Source: Candidatus Binataceae bacterium (GTDB lineage: Bacteria > Desulfobacterota > Binatia > Binatales > Binataceae). Taken from it: DNA of 64,000 bases. The stretch is taken from NCBI GenBank assembly GCA_035294265.1, contig DATGLK010000010.1:62001-126000 (forward strand), written 5' to 3'. Positions within the stretch are counted from its first letter, which is position 1; every line of letters starts with the position of its first letter. This document shows, one piece after another, positions 25,433 through 33,678 of the stretch. Under the pieces are notes generated by a model. That model saw only the letters and a list, made by a program, of their open reading frames with translations, ran no database searches and was not told the DNA's origin. The translations under genes and the position numbers were made by a program.

Positions 25433-25750
25433 ATGACGCAGTCGCAGGTAGCAACTTATCTTTCCGATAAAGTCGGAATCTCCAAGAAAGAGGCCAAAAG
25501 CGCGCTGGAGGAGCTGACCGGCCTGGTCGTGCGCGAGCTCAAGCGCGAGGGCGCATTGCGGCTGGCGGGGTTGGGAATTTTCCGCAAGCGCAAGACCAAG
25601 GCCCGGATTGGACGCAATCCCGCAACTGGCCAGCAGATCAAAATCCCCGCGCGCACGCGGTTGCGCTTCGCGCCGGCCAAGGCGCTCAAGGACGCGGTCC
25701 TGGGCGCAAGCGTCAGCAAGACGGCAACCGCCAGCAAGGCGGCGCGCTAA
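25433..25750 (+). CDS. HU/IHF-like DNA-binding protein
   Basis: Histone-like DNA-bending protein of 105 residues. The HU fold is visible: helical QVATYLSDKVGISKKEAKSA and LVVRELKREGALRLAGLGIF, then the DNA-contact arm RIGRNPATGQQIKIPARTRLRF with the conserved Asn-Pro-x-Thr-Gly, and the terminal helix PAKALKDAVLG. A short Ala/Lys-rich tail follows (SKTATASKAAR). The second of two adjacent ATGs (25433) is favoured by its spacing of six bases from AGGAGG at 25421-25426; ATG 25430 would leave three. It is one of several possible HU paralogues. Confidence 0.9.
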   Translation: MTQSQVATYLSDKVGISKKEAKSALEELTGLVVRELKREGALRLAGLGIFRKRKTKARIGRNPATGQQIKIPARTRLRFAPAKALKDAVLGASVSKTATASKAAR

Positions 25751-25760
25751 CCGTTTTTAC

Positions 25761-25790
25761 GCCGAGCCGGGCCCTGGGTCCCGGCTCGGC
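25761..25790 (+). terminator. Hairpin between convergent HU-like and rarA genes
   Basis: An 11-bp perfect stem (25761-25771 with 25780-25790) with an 8-nt loop lies between the two convergent stops. No T-run follows on either strand (a TTTTT lies on its left side of the plus strand), so termination efficiency is uncertain. Confidence 0.5.
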
Positions 25791-25802
25791 GCCGCGCTCG
25801 CT

Positions 25803-27146
25803 TTACTCCTTGGTCGCCGCGGCGCGCCGCGCTCGAACCCATTCCTGCAGTTCGCGAATTCGCACCTCGTACCCGCGCTCCGAAGGCTCGTAGTAGCGCC
25901 GGCCGCGCAATTGCTCGGGCAGGTAATCTTGAGCGGCTACCGCGCCTTCGTAATTGTGCGGATAGCGATAATCCGCGCCGTAGCCCAGCTCGCGCATCAG
26001 AGGCGTGGGTGCGTTGCGCAGAGTCATTGGGACAGGCAGCGTGCCGTAACTTTTGACGTCGACGCGCGCCGCTCCCAGGGCTCGGTAGGACGCGTTGGAT
26101 TTGGGGGCGGTGGCCAGATAGGTCACGCCCTGGGCCAGTGAAATGGCGGCTTCCGGCAAACCCACGAAATCCACCGCTTCCTTGACCGCTAAGGCCACGC
26201 TGAGCGCGCGTGGATCGGCGTTGCCCACGTCTTCAGAGGCGAAAATCACCATCCGCCGGGCCACGAACAGGGGTTCCTCGCCCGCCTCCAGCATCCGCAT
26301 CATCCAATAAAGGGCAGCGTCAGGGTCGCTGCCGCGCATGCTCTTGATAAAGGCAGAAATCAGGTTGTAATGCTCTTCGCCAGCGCGGTCGTAGCGCAGC
26401 CCCTTATGCTGATTGGCCTCGCGCACCTGGAGCTGGGTAATCACCGCCTGCCGCGCTTGCTTGGCTAGTCCCGCCGCCAGCTCCACTGTGTTGAGCGCCT
26501 TACGGGCGTCGCCCTGGGCCAGATCCACCAACTCTCGCAGCGCCGGCGGCTCCAGGGTCAAATCCAAAGCACCCAAACCGCGCTCACGGTCGGTCAGCGC
26601 GCGTTCCACGATGCGGACCAAAGCTTCCTCGCCTAGAGGATGGAGCACCAGCACTCTGGTGCGCGAGAGCAGGGGCGCGATCAGCTCGAAAGAGGGGTTC
26701 TCGGTGGTCGCGCCAATCAGGGTGATCAGCCCACTTTCGACGTGGGGTAGAAAGGCGTCCTGTTGAGCCTTGTTCCAACGATGAATCTCGTCGACGAATA
26801 GCACCGTGGCGCGGCCAGCGGCCGCTAGTTCGCGGCGCGCCATTTCGATGGCATCGCGCAACTCTGCGACCCCGGTCAGTACCGCCGACAGCGACTGGAA
26901 GCACGCACCAGATTGAGCGGCGAGCAGGTTGGCAAGCGTGGTTTTGCCGCTGCCCGGTGGTCCCCACAGGATGATGGAGGGCAGGGTCTTGGCCGCCGCC
27001 ATTTCGCTGAGCAGTTTTCCCGGTCCGATCAGGTGTTCCTGCCCAACCAGCTCACCAAGCTCGCGCGGCCGCATCCGCTCGGCCAGCGGCCTAGCCGGGG
27101 AGGGGATGGGAAACAAACTATCCTGCGCGGATTTGCGCGACCTCAC
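25803..27146 (-). CDS. rarA: Replication-associated recombination protein A (AAA ATPase)
   Basis: AAA+ ATPase of the RarA/MgsA/WRNIP1 family acting at stalled replication forks. In about 447 residues: RPLAERMRPRELGELVGQEHLIG, Walker A in LWGPPGSGKTTLANLLA, Walker B in VLFVDEIHRWNKAQQDAFLPHVE, sensor-1 IGATTENPSF, then the tetramerisation part GSDPDAALYWMMRMLEAGEEPLFVARRMVIFASEDVG and the terminal GYGADYRYPHNYEGAVAAQDYLP. GTG 27146 gives the usual length; an upstream open frame adds 44 unconvincing residues. It is convergent with the HU-like gene and downstream of the HPF fusion on the same strand. Confidence 0.92.
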   Translation of the reverse strand: MRSRKSAQDSLFPIPSPARPLAERMRPRELGELVGQEHLIGPGKLLSEMAAAKTLPSIILWGPPGSGKTTLANLLAAQSGACFQSLSAVLTGVAELRDAIEMARRELAAAGRATVLFVDEIHRWNKAQQDAFLPHVESGLITLIGATTENPSFELIAPLLSRTRVLVLHPLGEEALVRIVERALTDRERGLGALDLTLEPPALRELVDLAQGDARKALNTVELAAGLAKQARQAVITQLQVREANQHKGLRYDRAGEEHYNLISAFIKSMRGSDPDAALYWMMRMLEAGEEPLFVARRMVIFASEDVGNADPRALSVALAVKEAVDFVGLPEAAISLAQGVTYLATAPKSNASYRALGAARVDVKSYGTLPVPMTLRNAPTPLMRELGYGADYRYPHNYEGAVAAQDYLPEQLRGRRYYEPSERGYEVRIRELQEWVRARRAAATKE

Positions 27147-27193
27147 CCAAGCCAGGCTAGCACATTGGGCGCAGCCCGCTAAATCGCGCCCAC

Positions 27194-27745
27194 TCAGACC
27201 GTACGCAAAGCGCCGCTTTCGCTGACGTACACAGTGCTGGCTTGCGGGCCGTTGTCGCCGGTCTCCTCGCTGAACCAAACCCGGGCCCCGGGTCGCAGGC
27301 TATCGAAATCGCCGTCCATCACGCTGTTGCGATGGAAGTAAACTTCGCGGCCGTCAGCGGCGCTAATGAAGCCGTAGCCTTGCGGCAGCACGCGCGCGAC
27401 AACACCGCGCGGTGGTCCGTCGTGGGTCTTAATCTCGCGCGCCTGCAGACGCGAGTACTCCACCAATTGCCGATGTATCGCCTCGAAAGCCTCACGCACG
27501 GCGATTGCTAAACTCTCGCCGCTGCGATGACTGGAGGCCAGCTCCCGCCCGGGCACCACCAGGTCGATGCGTACGTTGAAGGGGCCACCTTTGCGATGAT
27601 GATGTACGGGGGCTTCGACACTGACTCGAGCGCCGATGATGTTGTCACAGAGGTGATCTAGCTTGGCGGCACGATGGCGAATGGCACTCTTGATAGCTTG
27701 CGTCAAGTGAAAACCCGGACCGGAAAGCTGCAACGGTGTTTGCAT
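27194..27745 (-). CDS. HPF/RaiA-type ribosome-associated protein fused to a cold-shock domain
   Basis: Two-domain protein of 183 residues. The first ~100 match the hibernation-promoting-factor fold (LTQAIKSAIRHRAAKLDHLCDNIIGARVSVEAP, FNVRIDLVVPGRELASSH, AIREAF-like AIAVREAFEAIHRQL). The last ~70 are a cold-shock domain with both RNA-binding motifs (GYGFISAADGREVYFH, HRNSVMDGDFDSLRPGARV). The fusion would tie ribosome hibernation to single-stranded RNA binding during stress or stationary phase. A hairpin with AT flanks lies upstream near 27886-27913 and may influence its expression. rarA follows 47 nt downstream (GTG start). Confidence 0.88.
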   Translation of the reverse strand: MQTPLQLSGPGFHLTQAIKSAIRHRAAKLDHLCDNIIGARVSVEAPVHHHRKGGPFNVRIDLVVPGRELASSHRSGESLAIAVREAFEAIHRQLVEYSRLQAREIKTHDGPPRGVVARVLPQGYGFISAADGREVYFHRNSVMDGDFDSLRPGARVWFSEETGDNGPQASTVYVSESGALRTV

Positions 27746-28142
27746 TTACTCCCACTCCATGCCCGGTAGTCCATGCCACGCCCCGGCGCCCCTGATGAAA
27801 ATTATTGACTCGCGGGCGAGAGCGGTCCATCAACCTTCGCGATCGGTACGCTAAGCTTTTTAAGCGGGGGAATAGTATCGCATAAAAAGCCGTTACCTTT
27901 CGACAACGGCTTTACCAACTTTTTTTGCTCCGATGAATTGCTTCTTCGGAGACTGGCTAAGTTGGAAACCTCCATTCAATCTACACTGACGCCGCTGCTA
28001 TGGCAGCAGTTTTTTTTCCAGGACGGCTTGTAGCGCTTTGCCATGACATCGCAAGCCCGGCTGTTCCAAGCGGCTCCATCCCGGCTGTACGGCTGGGCGG
28101 CACGATGCTACAAGCGGGCTATCTGAAGAAGGAGCACTCCCG
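27746..28142 (+). other. Divergent intergenic region between the HPF fusion and the CMD gene
   Basis: About 400 bases holding the promoters of two divergent genes. It is AT-richer than its surroundings and contains a 9-bp inverted repeat (27886-27913). GAAGGAG at 28127-28133 is the ribosome site of the plus-strand CMD gene. No tRNA, small RNA or riboswitch family is recognised. Confidence 0.4.
27886..27913 (-). terminator. Hairpin with T-run on the minus strand in the HPF leader
   Basis: AAAGCCGTT (27886-27894) pairs with AACGGCTTT (27905-27913) around a 10-nt loop. On the minus strand the hairpin ends in a TTTTT run, the form of a short intrinsic terminator upstream of the HPF gene, so it may attenuate that gene or insulate it. 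On the plus strand a TTTTTTT occurs six bases later (27920-27926). Palindromic protein binding site is the alternative. Confidence 0.4.
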
Positions 28143-28676
28143 ATGTCGCGGTTGAAAATTATCACCCCCGAGCAGATGACCCCTGAGCAGCACGCCGCTT
28201 ATGCCGAAGCGGTGGCGGCTGGCACCCCCAACGGGACGACTGGCGGACCCTACACCGCTTGGATTCGAACCCCCCAGTTCATGCGTTTGCATCGCGAGAC
28301 TGGCCATTACCTGCAGCACAACTCGCTGTCACCGCGAGTGCGCCAACTCGTGGTGCTGCGAACCATCAAATACTGGGATGCAAAATTTCCCTGGGTGGCG
28401 CAGGTCCGCGCCTCGCTTAAAGTCGGTCTGGAACAAGCGACGATCGATGCCATAGGGCAGGGGCACACTCCCGCGCTCGCCTCCGCGCAAGAGGCCAGCG
28501 CGCTCAAATTCTGCGCCGAGCTGCTGGAGACCAAGCAGCTCAGCGAGGCAACCTACAAGGAAACGCTGGCGCTCTTCGGAGAAGCGGGGGTGGTCGACCT
28601 GGTATCGACCATCGGTTCGTTTTGCCTGACCTCGTTGACCGCGATCGCCTTTGCGATCGACCCGCCCAAAGAGTGA
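28143..28676 (+). CDS. Carboxymuconolactone decarboxylase (CMD)-family protein
   Basis: Alpha-helical CMD/AhpD-fold protein of 177 residues. Typical features: RTPQFMRLHRETGHYLQHNSLSPRVRQLVVLRTIKYWDAKFPWVAQVRASLKVGLEQ in the core, read as SPRVRQLVVLRTIKYWDAK then FPWVAQV. AhpD-type proteins have CxxC and a His relay here; this one has FPWVAQ, so it is not a thiol peroxidase cofactor and is closer to the non-Cys CMD group found in aromatic degradation operons. Start is supported by GAAGGAG eight bases upstream. It is convergent with a TPP enzyme. Reaction unknown. Confidence 0.8.
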   Translation: MSRLKIITPEQMTPEQHAAYAEAVAAGTPNGTTGGPYTAWIRTPQFMRLHRETGHYLQHNSLSPRVRQLVVLRTIKYWDAKFPWVAQVRASLKVGLEQATIDAIGQGHTPALASAQEASALKFCAELLETKQLSEATYKETLALFGEAGVVDLVSTIGSFCLTSLTAIAFAIDPPKE

Positions 28677-28690
28677 AGCCTAAGCCGTGG

Positions 28691-28717
28691 GCGGCGCAGT
28701 CGTGACAACTGCGCCGC
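28691..28717 (+). terminator. Hairpin between convergent CMD and TPP-enzyme genes
   Basis: A 10-bp perfect stem (28691-28700 with 28708-28717) with a 7-nt loop lies 14 bases after the CMD stop. No T-run follows; the neighbourhood between two converging genes makes a bidirectional terminator role plausible. Confidence 0.45.
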
Positions 28718-28800
28718 GCCGCTAAAACGCAGCAAGATCGAAGTCTTCGAGGTCCTCACGTTGCAGTCAGTATCATTCGTCGCATTTTCCGTTGAATAGC

Positions 28801-30567
28801 TCAGTCGGCGCGCAACAGGCGCGGCAGCCACACCGAGATGACTGCGGGCCGTCCGGCGCGGGTTTCCTTCAGCCCGCGGCGCAGGGCCGGTCCGACCTCG
28901 GCAGGATCGCGCACAGTTTCGCCGTAAGCACCGGCGGCTTGCGCTTCTTTAGCGTAATCGATCGGCGGGTTAAAATAGCCGCCTTCAAAATCGGCCTTGG
29001 CCGCATAGCTGTCTTGGAAAGTTGCGTTGACCAGCGCGGTCCCGGTGCTGTAGCTGCGGTTGTTGAAAATGACCGTCATGAAGGGGGCACGATGGTGCGC
29101 GGCGGCCCACAGTGCCGCCGTCGGCGTGCCGAACATGTAAAAGCCGTCGCCGCACACCGCGATTACATCGCGATCGGGAGCGGCTATCTTGGCACCCAGC
29201 GCGGCGCCGGTGGCCCACCCGCCGCAGCTTGCCGGATTACTGAAATAGGAGCCGGCGCGCGCCAAGCGCAAGTAGTGATGGGGCTTGGAGGAGACGGTCT
29301 CGTCCATCACGATACAGTTGTCGTCGGCCACCTGCCCCAATTGATAGCACAGCCACAGCGGATCGATCGGCTGCTTTGCGGCGCGCGACTGCGCGTCGCG
29401 CTCCAGATGCTCCCAGCGCCGGCGCGAAGTCTCGGCCCAGCGCGTACTGCGTTCGGCGATGCGCCGGCTGTCCGCGGGTGTTAGCAGCTTGCGTGCCGCA
29501 CTTTCGATCTCGCCCAGCGCCAGCAGCGTGTCGGCGGTCAGGCGTAAATCGGCGGTGAACTCGTAGGTCGCGATCCGCGGTCGCACCGGATCGACATCCA
29601 CCACAGCCACATAAGCGTCGTCGCTAGGAGCGTCGGGCCCTGGAATCCAGGGGACGTAGGCTTCCAACACTACCACCACGTCAGCCTCTTTGAGGCTGGC
29701 GGGACCCTGGTAGAGGGGATGGTTCATGGGGAAGTTGTGGTGACCGCGCCAAGCCGCGTCGACCACCGCGATGCCCAGCAATTCGCACAGCGTCACCAGC
29801 GCCGCTTCGGTAGCCGGATGACGCCCCGAGCGACCCACCACCACCATCGGATTGCGCGCGCTCACCAGCCGCTCGGCAATTTCACGGACTCCGGCCGGAT
29901 CGGCCGCGGGCGGGCGGGCGACCGCGAGTTGGTCGGCGGTAGGAAAGCGCGCTCCCTTCAAGTCCATCAGAGCGATCTCGCGCGGTACGGCCAGGTACAC
30001 AGGGCCGCTGGGCTCGCTGCGCGCCACCTGCAAGGCGCGGCTGATGATCAGTCCTGGATTATCCTGAAACTCCAAGCGATGGTCCCATTTGACGTACTGG
30101 CGCACGATTCCGCCCTGATCAAAGGTCTGCTGCAGCCACAAATGGCCACCGTCGCGCGCCCCGCGCAGCGTACCCGGATAGGAGGTGGGCGGCGCACCCG
30201 CCGTGATCAGGATCGGCTGCCCGCTCCACAGCGCCGTGTGGATCGCACCGCCGTAGTGCTGCGTGCCCACATCGACGTGAACCGCGGTAGCGGTAGGCTT
30301 GCCGCTGACCTGAGCGTAACCAATGGCGGCGTTCAAGCAGACGTTCTCGTGAGTCAGGGTGACCAGTCGGGGAGTAGGCCAGCCCTTGGCCCGAGCCTTG
30401 GCGATCGCCTCCTGGTAAAAGCCAATTTCGGTGCCGGAGACAAAAAAGAACTGCTCGATTCCGCCCAGCGCCATGGCGGTCACCAGGGCATCCCCCACGC
30501 ACTCTGCCGGCACTTCGGCCCAAGTCCCGGGATGCTCGGCACTATCCGGCTGCTTTCTTACTGCCAT
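28801..30567 (-). CDS. Thiamine pyrophosphate-dependent enzyme, acetolactate synthase-like
   Basis: ThDP-dependent enzyme of 588 residues with the three-domain layout of acetolactate synthase/benzoylformate decarboxylase. N-terminal pyrimidine-binding domain with the activating Glu in LTHENVCLNAAIGYAQVSG; a central domain (GRSGRHPATEAALVTLCELLG); C-terminal diphosphate domain with the ThDP motif CGDGFYMFGTPTAALW... ending in FNN. SSKPHHYLRLARAGSYF replaces the usual branched-chain-enzyme sequences, so the substrate is not pyruvate for branched-chain synthesis with any certainty. An AAGGAG ribosome site fixes ATG 30567. No ilvN regulatory subunit is adjacent, which favours a catabolic carboligase or decarboxylase. 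Confidence 0.85.
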   Translation of the reverse strand: MAVRKQPDSAEHPGTWAEVPAECVGDALVTAMALGGIEQFFFVSGTEIGFYQEAIAKARAKGWPTPRLVTLTHENVCLNAAIGYAQVSGKPTATAVHVDVGTQHYGGAIHTALWSGQPILITAGAPPTSYPGTLRGARDGGHLWLQQTFDQGGIVRQYVKWDHRLEFQDNPGLIISRALQVARSEPSGPVYLAVPREIALMDLKGARFPTADQLAVARPPAADPAGVREIAERLVSARNPMVVVGRSGRHPATEAALVTLCELLGIAVVDAAWRGHHNFPMNHPLYQGPASLKEADVVVVLEAYVPWIPGPDAPSDDAYVAVVDVDPVRPRIATYEFTADLRLTADTLLALGEIESAARKLLTPADSRRIAERSTRWAETSRRRWEHLERDAQSRAAKQPIDPLWLCYQLGQVADDNCIVMDETVSSKPHHYLRLARAGSYFSNPASCGGWATGAALGAKIAAPDRDVIAVCGDGFYMFGTPTAALWAAAHHRAPFMTVIFNNRSYSTGTALVNATFQDSYAAKADFEGGYFNPPIDYAKEAQAAGAYGETVRDPAEVGPALRRGLKETRAGRPAVISVWLPRLLRAD

Positions 30568-30841
30568 GACCGTTCTCCTTGACTCAAATTTGCAGCAGTC
30601 TGTCACAAATGTTCGCGCCTAAAGCTAACCTTCCTCCCGTGACAGCCGCCTCCCGTCGACAGTGGCGCGCTGCAGGCACACCGCAGACCTGACGCTTAAG
30701 CTATCTTCCCAACCCCGCATGCGTGTCAAACGGTTCGTCCCGAACCTGCGCTGCCTCAGATTGTTACTTTAGTAGCTCATCGGGGCAGCCTATGATCAGC
30801 AAAGGACAAAGCGTGGGCCAGATGCTGGCTCGGGAGATCGT

Positions 30842-31192
30842 ATGACGATGCGTCACGCACTAAGCACTTTACTGATCGTGCTGGCGGCGAGCTTGCTGCT
30901 GGCGGCTTGCAGTGGCCAACCGCTGAGCACGCGCGAGAAGGGCACCCTGGGTGGGGCCGGACTCGGTGCCGGCGCCGGTGCGATCATTGGCGCCATGGTG
31001 GGTGCCCCCGGAGCCGGGGCGGCGATCGGCGGTGCACTCGGTGGCCTGGGCGGCTACGCGGTAGGCAACTCGATGCAAAACTCGGAAGCCCAGCAGCAAC
31101 AGACTCAGAACCAGGTTCAGCAGCAGCAACAGGAGATCGAGCGCCAACGCCGCCAACTTCAGCAGCTCCAGCAGCAGCAGGAGACCGAATAG
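30842..31192 (+). CDS. Glycine-zipper lipoprotein with Gln-rich coiled coil
   Basis: Lipoprotein of 116 residues: signal peptide with lipobox LLLAAC, then a glycine zipper (LGGAGLGAGAGAIIGAMVGA and GAAIGGALGGLGGYAVGN) like those in Gly-zipper OmpA-like and YMGG proteins, and a C-terminal coiled coil of Gln/Glu (QNQVQQQQQEIERQRRQ). The Gly-xxx-Gly helices can insert into or associate within membranes. Likely envelope protein of structural or stress role. The start follows CGGGAG and overlaps a 17-codon open stretch by 4 nt. Convergent with tatD. Confidence 0.8.
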   Translation: MTMRHALSTLLIVLAASLLLAACSGQPLSTREKGTLGGAGLGAGAGAIIGAMVGAPGAGAAIGGALGGLGGYAVGNSMQNSEAQQQQTQNQVQQQQQEIERQRRQLQQLQQQQETE

Positions 31193-31209
31193 CCGCGCCG
31201 GCGGCGGCC

Positions 31210-31995
31210 TTACCGCTGCGGCAATCGGAACAGCCGCCGAGCGTTGGCGCTGGTGATCGCAGCCAACGTCACGCTTTCACTGGCGCGACAGGCCGCCACC
31301 GTCGCCAGGGTCAGTGGCACATAGGCGGGTTCGTTGGGCCGGCCGCGATGTGGCTCTGGGGTGAGATAAGGTGCGTCTGTTTCGACCAGCAGCCGCTCCT
31401 CGGGAATTACGGTCATGGCTTGGCGCAGAGCGTGGGCGCTTTTGAAGGTCACGATCCCGGAGATCGAAAGATAGAACCCCATCTCCAAGAAGCGCTCCGC
31501 GTTGGCCCGGTCGCTGCTGAAGCAGTGGATAACGCCACCCGCCGCAGGCATCCCTTCCTCGCGCACGATCCGCGCAATCTCGGCTTCGGCTTGGCGGCAA
31601 TGTATAACCACCGGCAAGTTCAGTTCGCCGGCCAACCGCAGTTGGCGTCGCAAGGCCATTTCCTGCGCCTGACGAGGCGAGCGTAGATAGTGCAGATCCA
31701 TTCCGGTCTCGCCGATCGCCACGACTTTGTCCGAACAGGCCAGTTCGCGTAGCTGTTCCACCCGCCGCTCGTCGCAATCGCTGGCGTCATGCGGATGGAC
31801 CCCGACGGCGGCGTAAACTGCAGGCTGGCTGCGGGCAATCTCCACCGTCGCGCGATCGGTTTCGATCGAACCGATCGCACCTACCGAAACGATCTGACAC
31901 ACACCGGCCGCGGCCGCACGCTCCAGGATCGGTTCGACCTCGCCCCGCAAGCGTTCGTCGGCCAAATGGCAATGGGTGTCGATCAGCTCAAGCAT
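31210..31995 (-). CDS. tatD: TatD-family metal-dependent hydrolase/DNase
   Basis: TIM-barrel hydrolase of 261 residues. Metal ligands are visible: DTHCHLADERL (His-x-His) at the N-terminus, GETGMDLHY (Glu), VVIHCRQAEAEI (His), GVIHCFSSDRA (His) and ETDAPYLTPEPHRG (Asp). The family has 3'-5' DNase activity and roles in DNA repair or degradation; TatD is not needed for Tat export despite its name. It is the last gene of a long minus-strand run; DUF35 lies 52 nt upstream. Confidence 0.93.
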   Translation of the reverse strand: MLELIDTHCHLADERLRGEVEPILERAAAAGVCQIVSVGAIGSIETDRATVEIARSQPAVYAAVGVHPHDASDCDERRVEQLRELACSDKVVAIGETGMDLHYLRSPRQAQEMALRRQLRLAGELNLPVVIHCRQAEAEIARIVREEGMPAAGGVIHCFSSDRANAERFLEMGFYLSISGIVTFKSAHALRQAMTVIPEERLLVETDAPYLTPEPHRGRPNEPAYVPLTLATVAACRASESVTLAAITSANARRLFRLPQR

Positions 31996-32047
31996 TGGTT
32001 CGTGTTGGTAGCAACCGCCAACTGCTGATAACAGATAACCGCCGCGC

Positions 32048-32461
32048 TCAGCGGGCGGGGCGGAACATCGGCAGGGCCAGCTCCTCGCCCACGGGCTCGA
32101 AGGTCGCTTCGACCGCCATCCCGCAGCGTACTTCCTCGGGTGCGATCCCCACCAAGTTGGCCTGGTACAGCGGTCCTTCGGCGAGCTTGATTCGTGCCAC
32201 GATGTAGGGCACGGCCTGAGCGAAGGCCGGAGAATACACCTGGTGCATCACGATGAAGCTCAGCACTTCGCCTTTGCCACTGGTCGGCGCCCAAGTCGAG
32301 TCCCACGACCAGCAATGGGGGCAGAGCTGCTGAACGGGAAAGCGGAAGCGGCCGCAGCTGGTGCATTTTTGTAGCACCAGCTGCCCCTGGCGGGCACCCT
32401 CCAGCAACGGTTTGAGTTCATTGATGTCCGCCGGTAGTGGCCGGCTGATCGCTTGTGCCAT
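32048..32461 (-). CDS. DUF35 / OB-fold acyl-CoA-binding protein with zinc ribbon
   Basis: Protein of 137 residues with the N-terminal helix, then a rubredoxin-like zinc ribbon with four Cys (QKCTSCGRFRFPVQQLCPHCWS), then an OB-fold (GKGEVLSFIVMHQVYSPAFAQAVPY, VARIKLAEGPLYQANLVG, CGMAVEATFEPVG). DUF35 proteins partner with thiolase-like proteins; in sterol side-chain degradation a DUF35 protein forms a retro-aldolase with Ltp2. The partner gene lies 26 nt upstream on this strand, so the two almost certainly work as a complex. The start ATG 32461 gives the usual length. Confidence 0.9.
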   Translation of the reverse strand: MAQAISRPLPADINELKPLLEGARQGQLVLQKCTSCGRFRFPVQQLCPHCWSWDSTWAPTSGKGEVLSFIVMHQVYSPAFAQAVPYIVARIKLAEGPLYQANLVGIAPEEVRCGMAVEATFEPVGEELALPMFRPAR

Positions 32462-32487
32462 CGCTTTTTCTCTTGCCTTGCGCCGCC

Positions 32488-33651
32488 TCAGGCCGAGGCG
32501 CCCAGAACCAGCGTCGAATGGGTGGACAGGATACCGCCGTTGCCCGACACCAGGCACAGCTCATGCTTTGGCACTTGCCGCTTACCGCCCTGGCCGCGCA
32601 CTTGGATCACCGCCTCGGAGAGTGGCGTCATTCCCCACATATAATAAGCACTGAGCTGACCTCCGCCGGTGTTGAGCGGCAAGGAGCCGTGCGGACCCAG
32701 CCGGCCATCGCTGACAAACGGTCCGCCTTCACCTGGAGCGCAAAAGCCGTAGGCTTCCAGCGAAATCAAGACCGTTATCGTGAAGCAATCGTAGAGCTCG
32801 ACCACATCGATGTCGCTCAGCTTCACACCCGCCATCGCGAAGGCGCTTTCCTTGGCGATACTGGCTCCGCAGGCCAGGGTTTCGGCAGGATCGCCCCCGG
32901 GATGCCCCTGCCCCAGACCCAGGACGTAGACCGGAGGTTGCTTCAGATCGCGGGCGCGCTCGGCCGAAGTCACGATCACGCATATTGCGCCGTTGGTAAC
33001 CAGGCAGCAGTCGTACAGATGGAGCGGCGCGGCGATCCAGCGCGAGCTGTGGTACTCCTCCAAAGTCAGGGGGCGTTCATAGAATTGCGCCTGCGGATTG
33101 AGGTTGGCCCACTGGCGCTGAGCCAGAGCAATCGCCGCCAGATGGTCCTGGGTCGTGCCGTAGCGCTTCATATGCGCACGGGCCACCATCGCATAGCCGG
33201 CCGGCGCACCGAAATAGCCGTAGCTGGCATTGAGCCCTTGAGCGCGGGCGAAACTCTCGCCGGCACGCCCGCTGGCATTGGCGCTGGGCGGGCGGATGGG
33301 CGAGTCGGCGAACACGCAGGCCACCGTGCGCGCCATCCCGGCGTGAATGGCTTGCGCGGCATGCGTCACCATCGCTCCGGCGCCGGCGCCGCCGGCGATC
33401 ATCGAAGCGGTCAGGCGCAGATTGCGCAATCCTAGCATCTGCTGCAGAGCGAAAGGGCCGTTGATTTGATCCTGCGGCACGGCGCCGGGGCTGACCAGCA
33501 GACCGTCCAGCGCTTCGCGCTGGAGGCCAGCATCAGCTAGCGCCCGGATTACCGCATCAGCAGCGAAGCTGAGGGGATCGGAATGGCTGAAATCCCGTCC
33601 CATCGAGGTCATTCCCAAACCCGCAATTGCGGTGGCTGCTCGAAGACTCAT
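32488..33651 (-). CDS. Thiolase-fold protein without the catalytic Cys (Ltp2-like), partner of DUF35
   Basis: Thiolase-superfamily protein of 387 residues. Where thiolases carry the nucleophile (CASGLQAI-like), this reads MIAGGAGAGAM (about 84-94). The C-terminal Cys motif (CxGGG) reads VSGNGGI (about 368-374) and the GHP segment reads GGGQLSAYYMWGM (about 329-341), which resembles Ltp2-type proteins that use tyrosines. Claisen thiolysis is therefore unlikely; with the adjacent DUF35 protein a retro-aldol cleavage of a beta-hydroxyacyl-CoA-type substrate fits. Ribosome site GGAGAGA lies upstream of ATG 33651. Substrate not readable. Confidence 0.85.
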   Translation of the reverse strand: MSLRAATAIAGLGMTSMGRDFSHSDPLSFAADAVIRALADAGLQREALDGLLVSPGAVPQDQINGPFALQQMLGLRNLRLTASMIAGGAGAGAMVTHAAQAIHAGMARTVACVFADSPIRPPSANASGRAGESFARAQGLNASYGYFGAPAGYAMVARAHMKRYGTTQDHLAAIALAQRQWANLNPQAQFYERPLTLEEYHSSRWIAAPLHLYDCCLVTNGAICVIVTSAERARDLKQPPVYVLGLGQGHPGGDPAETLACGASIAKESAFAMAGVKLSDIDVVELYDCFTITVLISLEAYGFCAPGEGGPFVSDGRLGPHGSLPLNTGGGQLSAYYMWGMTPLSEAVIQVRGQGGKRQVPKHELCLVSGNGGILSTHSTLVLGASA

Positions 33652-33678
33652 GACTTATTCTCTCTCCGCTTGGACGCC

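Noticed and set aside
30792-30845. 17-codon ORF that overlaps the glycine-zipper lipoprotein start by 4 nt
   Set aside because: Short, no ribosome site of its own, and unremarkable composition; probably chance overlap, unlike the longer exbB-coupled ORF.
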